This document shows positions 6,553 through 8,921 of a DNA stretch of 8,921 bases, piece by piece. A program made the translations under genes and the position numbers. The DNA is taken from contig DAHXOV010000229.1 of the NCBI GenBank assembly GCA_027364695.1, positions 1-8,921 of the forward strand, given 5' to 3'. The DNA is from a bacterium. GTDB lineage: Bacteria; Bacteroidota; Bacteroidia; B-17B0; Aurantibacillaceae. Under the pieces are notes generated by a model. That model made no database searches. It had not been told where the DNA came from and worked only from the letters and a program-made list of their open reading frames with translations. Positions within the stretch are counted from its first letter, which is position 1. The number at the start of each line of letters is the position of its first letter.

Positions 6553-7434
6553 ATGCCCTATTCAAGACACATTCTCTTTAAGTCTATATTCTCATTTACT
6601 ATCATCATAGGAATATTTTATGCTTGTCATACAAGAAAACAAATACCTCCATCTGTTGGTACGACAAAAACAGATAGCGCCGAAAAATGTAAATTAAAAA
6701 TATCTTCAGTCAAACATCTCGTAGAAAAAATGCAGAAAAATATATTTAACTATGATTGGATTTATGCAAAAGCAGAAACAAAATTAGTTATAGACAGCGA
6801 AGACACCGATGTAGATATTAAAATAAGATCAAAAAAAGACAGCGCTATTTTAATTACAGTAGAAGCAATCAATTTATTTGATGTAGCCAAAATTCTTATC
6901 ACCAACGACTCTCTCAAGATAATCATTTATCCAAAAAAACAATATTTCTATGGCAGCATTGACAACATATCAAAACTCCTCCATATATCTGCAGATCTTG
7001 ATTTAATTCAATCTATACTTTTTGGGAACAATGCGGAATTTTACAATGAAGAAGACAAAGTAAAACTAGTGCACGACAAAAAAGAATGCATGTATTTACT
7101 CACCACCACTAAAAAAAGAAAAGTGAAAAGATTATTAAAAGACAAAGATATTCTCATTGCAAAAGAACCAATACAAATTATTAATATTCACCCAATTACA
7201 TTTAAAATCACAAGAAACCAATTTATAGATGTAAAGAACAATCACTCTCTTATGGTTGATTATTCAAATTTTCAAAATATGGATTCTCTCTACTTTCCAA
7301 AAACACTCAATGCCAAAATCATTGCCAAAGACCATGTGAATTTTCAACTCAAATACTCCAAAGTAGAAATCAATAAACCACAAAATCTATCTTTTCGCAT
7401 ACCCTCCTCTTATGAAAAAAGAGAAATAAAATAA
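6553..7434 (+). CDS. DUF4292 lipoprotein (LolA/LolB-like fold suspected)
   Basis: This 293-residue exported protein matches what I know of Bacteroidota DUF4292. Diagnostic stretches are a WIYAKAETKL strand near 69-78, IKIRSKKDSAILITV (89-103), LFDVAKILITNDSLKII (108-124) and LDLIQSILFGNN (149-160). MVDYSNFQNMDSLYFPKTLNA (234-254) and a closing LSFRIPSSYEK (279-289) also fit. The signal peptide ends IFYAC with Cys25 as the probable lipidated residue. An in-frame ATG exists at 6460, inside the TPR gene. I reject it because it would add 31 basic residues before the signal peptide; the ATG at 6553 gives a proper lipoprotein N-terminus 14 bp after the TPR stop. Alternating beta strands fit a LolA/LolB-type lipid-binding half-barrel. 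That fold assignment is from memory of the family and not proved here. It overlaps the next gene by 1 bp. Confidence 0.87.
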   Translation: MPYSRHILFKSIFSFTIIIGIFYACHTRKQIPPSVGTTKTDSAEKCKLKISSVKHLVEKMQKNIFNYDWIYAKAETKLVIDSEDTDVDIKIRSKKDSAILITVEAINLFDVAKILITNDSLKIIIYPKKQYFYGSIDNISKLLHISADLDLIQSILFGNNAEFYNEEDKVKLVHDKKECMYLLTTTKKRKVKRLLKDKDILIAKEPIQIINIHPITFKITRNQFIDVKNNHSLMVDYSNFQNMDSLYFPKTLNAKIIAKDHVNFQLKYSKVEINKPQNLSFRIPSSYEKREIK

Positions 7435-8303
7435 TGAAAACTGCATTGAAATATCTCCTCTACTGTATCCTGTTTTTTCTTACAACATTTTTTGTTACTA
7501 AACATAAAATACCTGCTAATGAAAATACCCCTCCCATTCAAATACTCCAAAAAATGATTGATTCTATTGAAAGCATCAAAACTATTCAAATAAAATTAGT
7601 GGCATTAGAACGTTTTCAACAACATTACCTCAAAGCAACTTCTCACTTTAAAATATCATATTATCCTGAAAAGAAATTATATTTTATCAATCCTGAAAAA
7701 AAAATTGAAGTACTCTATGTTCAAGACGAAAACAATAACAAAGCAATTGTCAAGCACCCACTTCTCCCATTCAGTATACTCCTGGATCCCAAGTGTTCTG
7801 CAATGAAAAAGAATCAACACTACACCATTCACGAATTAGGGTTTCAATACATCGCAAATACCATACAAATTGCCCTTTCAAAAGAAAAAGAAAAGTATCT
7901 TCAGCACTTACATTACTTGGGTATTCAAGAAAAAAACAACCAAGCATGTTTTCTTTTGATGTATGAGAGTTCTAACTTTGATTACATCCCATATACCATA
8001 CAAACCAGAGAAACGGTAGTGAGTATATCAAGAAAATTTAATATCAACGAGTATATCATTAGAGATAAAAATAATTTGTATTACGAATTTGGATTTCTGA
8101 AAAAAGGCGCCACCATTTATATCCCCAAAATGTACTGTAAAAAAGCATTCATCTACATTGATAAAAACACCTACTTGCCCACATCTATCAATATATACGA
8201 TGACAAAGGATTGTTAGAAAGTTACGATTACCTTAATGTTCAAAAAAACACTGTGTTTAGAGAAAACGAATTTTCTAAACACTTTAAGGGCTATAATTTT
8301 TAG
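7434..8303 (+). CDS. DUF1571-like membrane-anchored protein with inserted LysM
   Basis: This 289-residue protein begins with a hydrophobic segment (7-21) that may be a signal peptide or an N-terminal anchor; no lipobox is visible. Residues of about 35-182 resemble DUF1571. They include LQKMIDSIESIKTIQIKL, the strand IEVLYVQDENNNKAIV (91-106), and LLDPKCSAMKKNQHYTIHELGFQYI (116-140). At 187-232 lies a LysM-like peptidoglycan-binding motif: YTIQTRETVVSISRKFNI, then a helix and LKKGATIYIPK. After it the beta-rich fold resumes (FIYIDKNTYLPTSINIYDDKG, 239-259) and ends HFKGYNF. The LysM therefore sits inside the DUF1571 fold, not at an end. The start overlaps the DUF4292 stop as TAATG, and truA follows after 2 bp. 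It probably contacts peptidoglycan from the inner membrane or periplasm; its ligand or partner is unknown. Confidence 0.82.
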   Translation: MKTALKYLLYCILFFLTTFFVTKHKIPANENTPPIQILQKMIDSIESIKTIQIKLVALERFQQHYLKATSHFKISYYPEKKLYFINPEKKIEVLYVQDENNNKAIVKHPLLPFSILLDPKCSAMKKNQHYTIHELGFQYIANTIQIALSKEKEKYLQHLHYLGIQEKNNQACFLLMYESSNFDYIPYTIQTRETVVSISRKFNINEYIIRDKNNLYYEFGFLKKGATIYIPKMYCKKAFIYIDKNTYLPTSINIYDDKGLLESYDYLNVQKNTVFRENEFSKHFKGYNF

Positions 8304-8305
8304 CT

Positions 8306-8921
8306 ATGTCAAGATATTTTTTGGAAATATCCTATTGCGGCACCAACTATCATGGTTGGCAGATTCAATCCAATACCCAAAAAACCATACAACAGATTTT
8401 ATTAGACATAATGACTCCTACCTTAAACCACCCTGTTCAGATCATAGGCTGTGGCAGAACAGATACAGGGGTACATGCCAAACAATTTTTTGCTCATTTT
8501 GACTCCGATACACTTTCACATCACCCATTCCAGTTTTGGATAAACAAGTGGAATACTATGCTCCCTCACGATATTGCTATACAGAATCTTTTACCTGTCC
8601 ACGACCATGCTCATGCCCGATACGATGCTGTTTCACGTACTTATGAGTATCACATCCATCAAAAAAAGAATGCTTTTTTATACCCTTTCTCATGGTATTA
8701 TACAAAAACACTACATCACGACCTAATCATAGCCGCTATTGACCTGTTAAAACAGCACGAAAACTTCGCCTGTTTCACAAAAAATGCTGATGAATACAAT
8801 AACACGCTATGTACCATATACAATGCACAATGGGAAATAAATGAGCACAAGATAAAATTTACCCTTTCTGCCAATCGCTTCCTAAGAAACATGGTGAGAG
8901 CCATTGTTGGCACACTCATAT
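8306..8921 (+). CDS. truA: tRNA pseudouridine(38-40) synthase TruA, partial (C-terminal end outside window)
   Basis: I translated this by hand from the ATG at 8306; it stays open for 205 codons to the right edge. It starts MSRYFLEISYCGTNYHGWQIQ, the typical TruA N-terminus. The catalytic aspartate is Asp53 in GCGRTDTGVHA (48-58). The conserved tyrosine is Tyr113 in SRTYEYHI. ENFACFTK (152-159) and ANRFLRNMVRAIVGTLI (189-205) are further family motifs. The enzyme converts uridines 38-40 of the anticodon arm to pseudouridine in many tRNAs. The family is usually about 245-270 residues, so roughly 45-60 residues are missing. It starts 2 bp after the DUF1571-like gene with no promoter between them, so it is probably cotranscribed with the envelope genes. 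Confidence 0.96.
   Translation, partial: MSRYFLEISYCGTNYHGWQIQSNTQKTIQQILLDIMTPTLNHPVQIIGCGRTDTGVHAKQFFAHFDSDTLSHHPFQFWINKWNTMLPHDIAIQNLLPVHDHAHARYDAVSRTYEYHIHQKKNAFLYPFSWYYTKTLHHDLIIAAIDLLKQHENFACFTKNADEYNNTLCTIYNAQWEINEHKIKFTLSANRFLRNMVRAIVGTLI

Noticed and set aside
8236..8502. 88-codon plus-strand ORF bridging the DUF1571-like gene and truA
   Set aside because: It is out of frame with both genes and covers the conserved TruA N-terminus and catalytic motif in another frame.
8716..8919. 67-codon minus-strand ORF near the right edge
   Set aside because: It is antisense to conserved truA codons (the ANRFLRNMVR motif) with no independent support.

Overview
The window reads as ordinary chromosomal sequence from a low-GC member of the Bacteroidota. 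The base composition is AT-rich. The start codons lack obvious Shine-Dalgarno sequences. Several genes are preceded by the Bacteroidota-type -7 box (TAnnTTTG). Predicted lipoproteins are frequent, and two proteins belong to families I associate with this phylum (DUF4292, and DUF1571 with a LysM). I cannot place it below phylum from sequence alone. I see no mobile element, CRISPR array, defence system or toxin-antitoxin pair.

Left part, minus strand (1-1214): the start and most of an AIM24/TIGR00266-family gene runs off the left edge. Upstream of it is a short lipoprotein with an NlpC/P60 cysteine peptidase domain. The two genes lie head to tail 31 bp apart, and the AIM24-like gene seems to have its own -7 box in that gap. 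The 125 bp between the NlpC gene and the divergent tRNA hold a promoter in each direction.

Middle part, plus strand (1292-3633): tRNA-Asn(GTT) has its own promoter and a strong hairpin terminator. It is followed by lysS (class II lysyl-tRNA synthetase) with its own promoter. lysS overlaps by 4 bp (ATGA) an unrecognised small exported, probably lipid-anchored, protein. A 158 bp gap with a weak possible terminator and a clear -7 box separates this from the next unit.

Right part, plus strand (3761-8921): a tightly packed five-gene unit. It contains a sugar-1-phosphate nucleotidyltransferase with a left-handed beta-helix tail, a large TPR lipoprotein (4-bp overlap), a DUF4292 lipoprotein (14-bp gap), a membrane-anchored DUF1571-like protein with an inserted LysM (1-bp overlap) and truA (2-bp gap, cut by the window end). 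The first gene makes an activated sugar. The next three look like periplasmic or outer-membrane proteins, two of them probably beta-rich scaffolds of LolA/LolB type. This cell-envelope module is the most interesting part of the window, although each component looks like a conserved family. The smaller gaps hold only the promoters, terminators and leaders listed, and no gene-free stretch reaches 300 bases.
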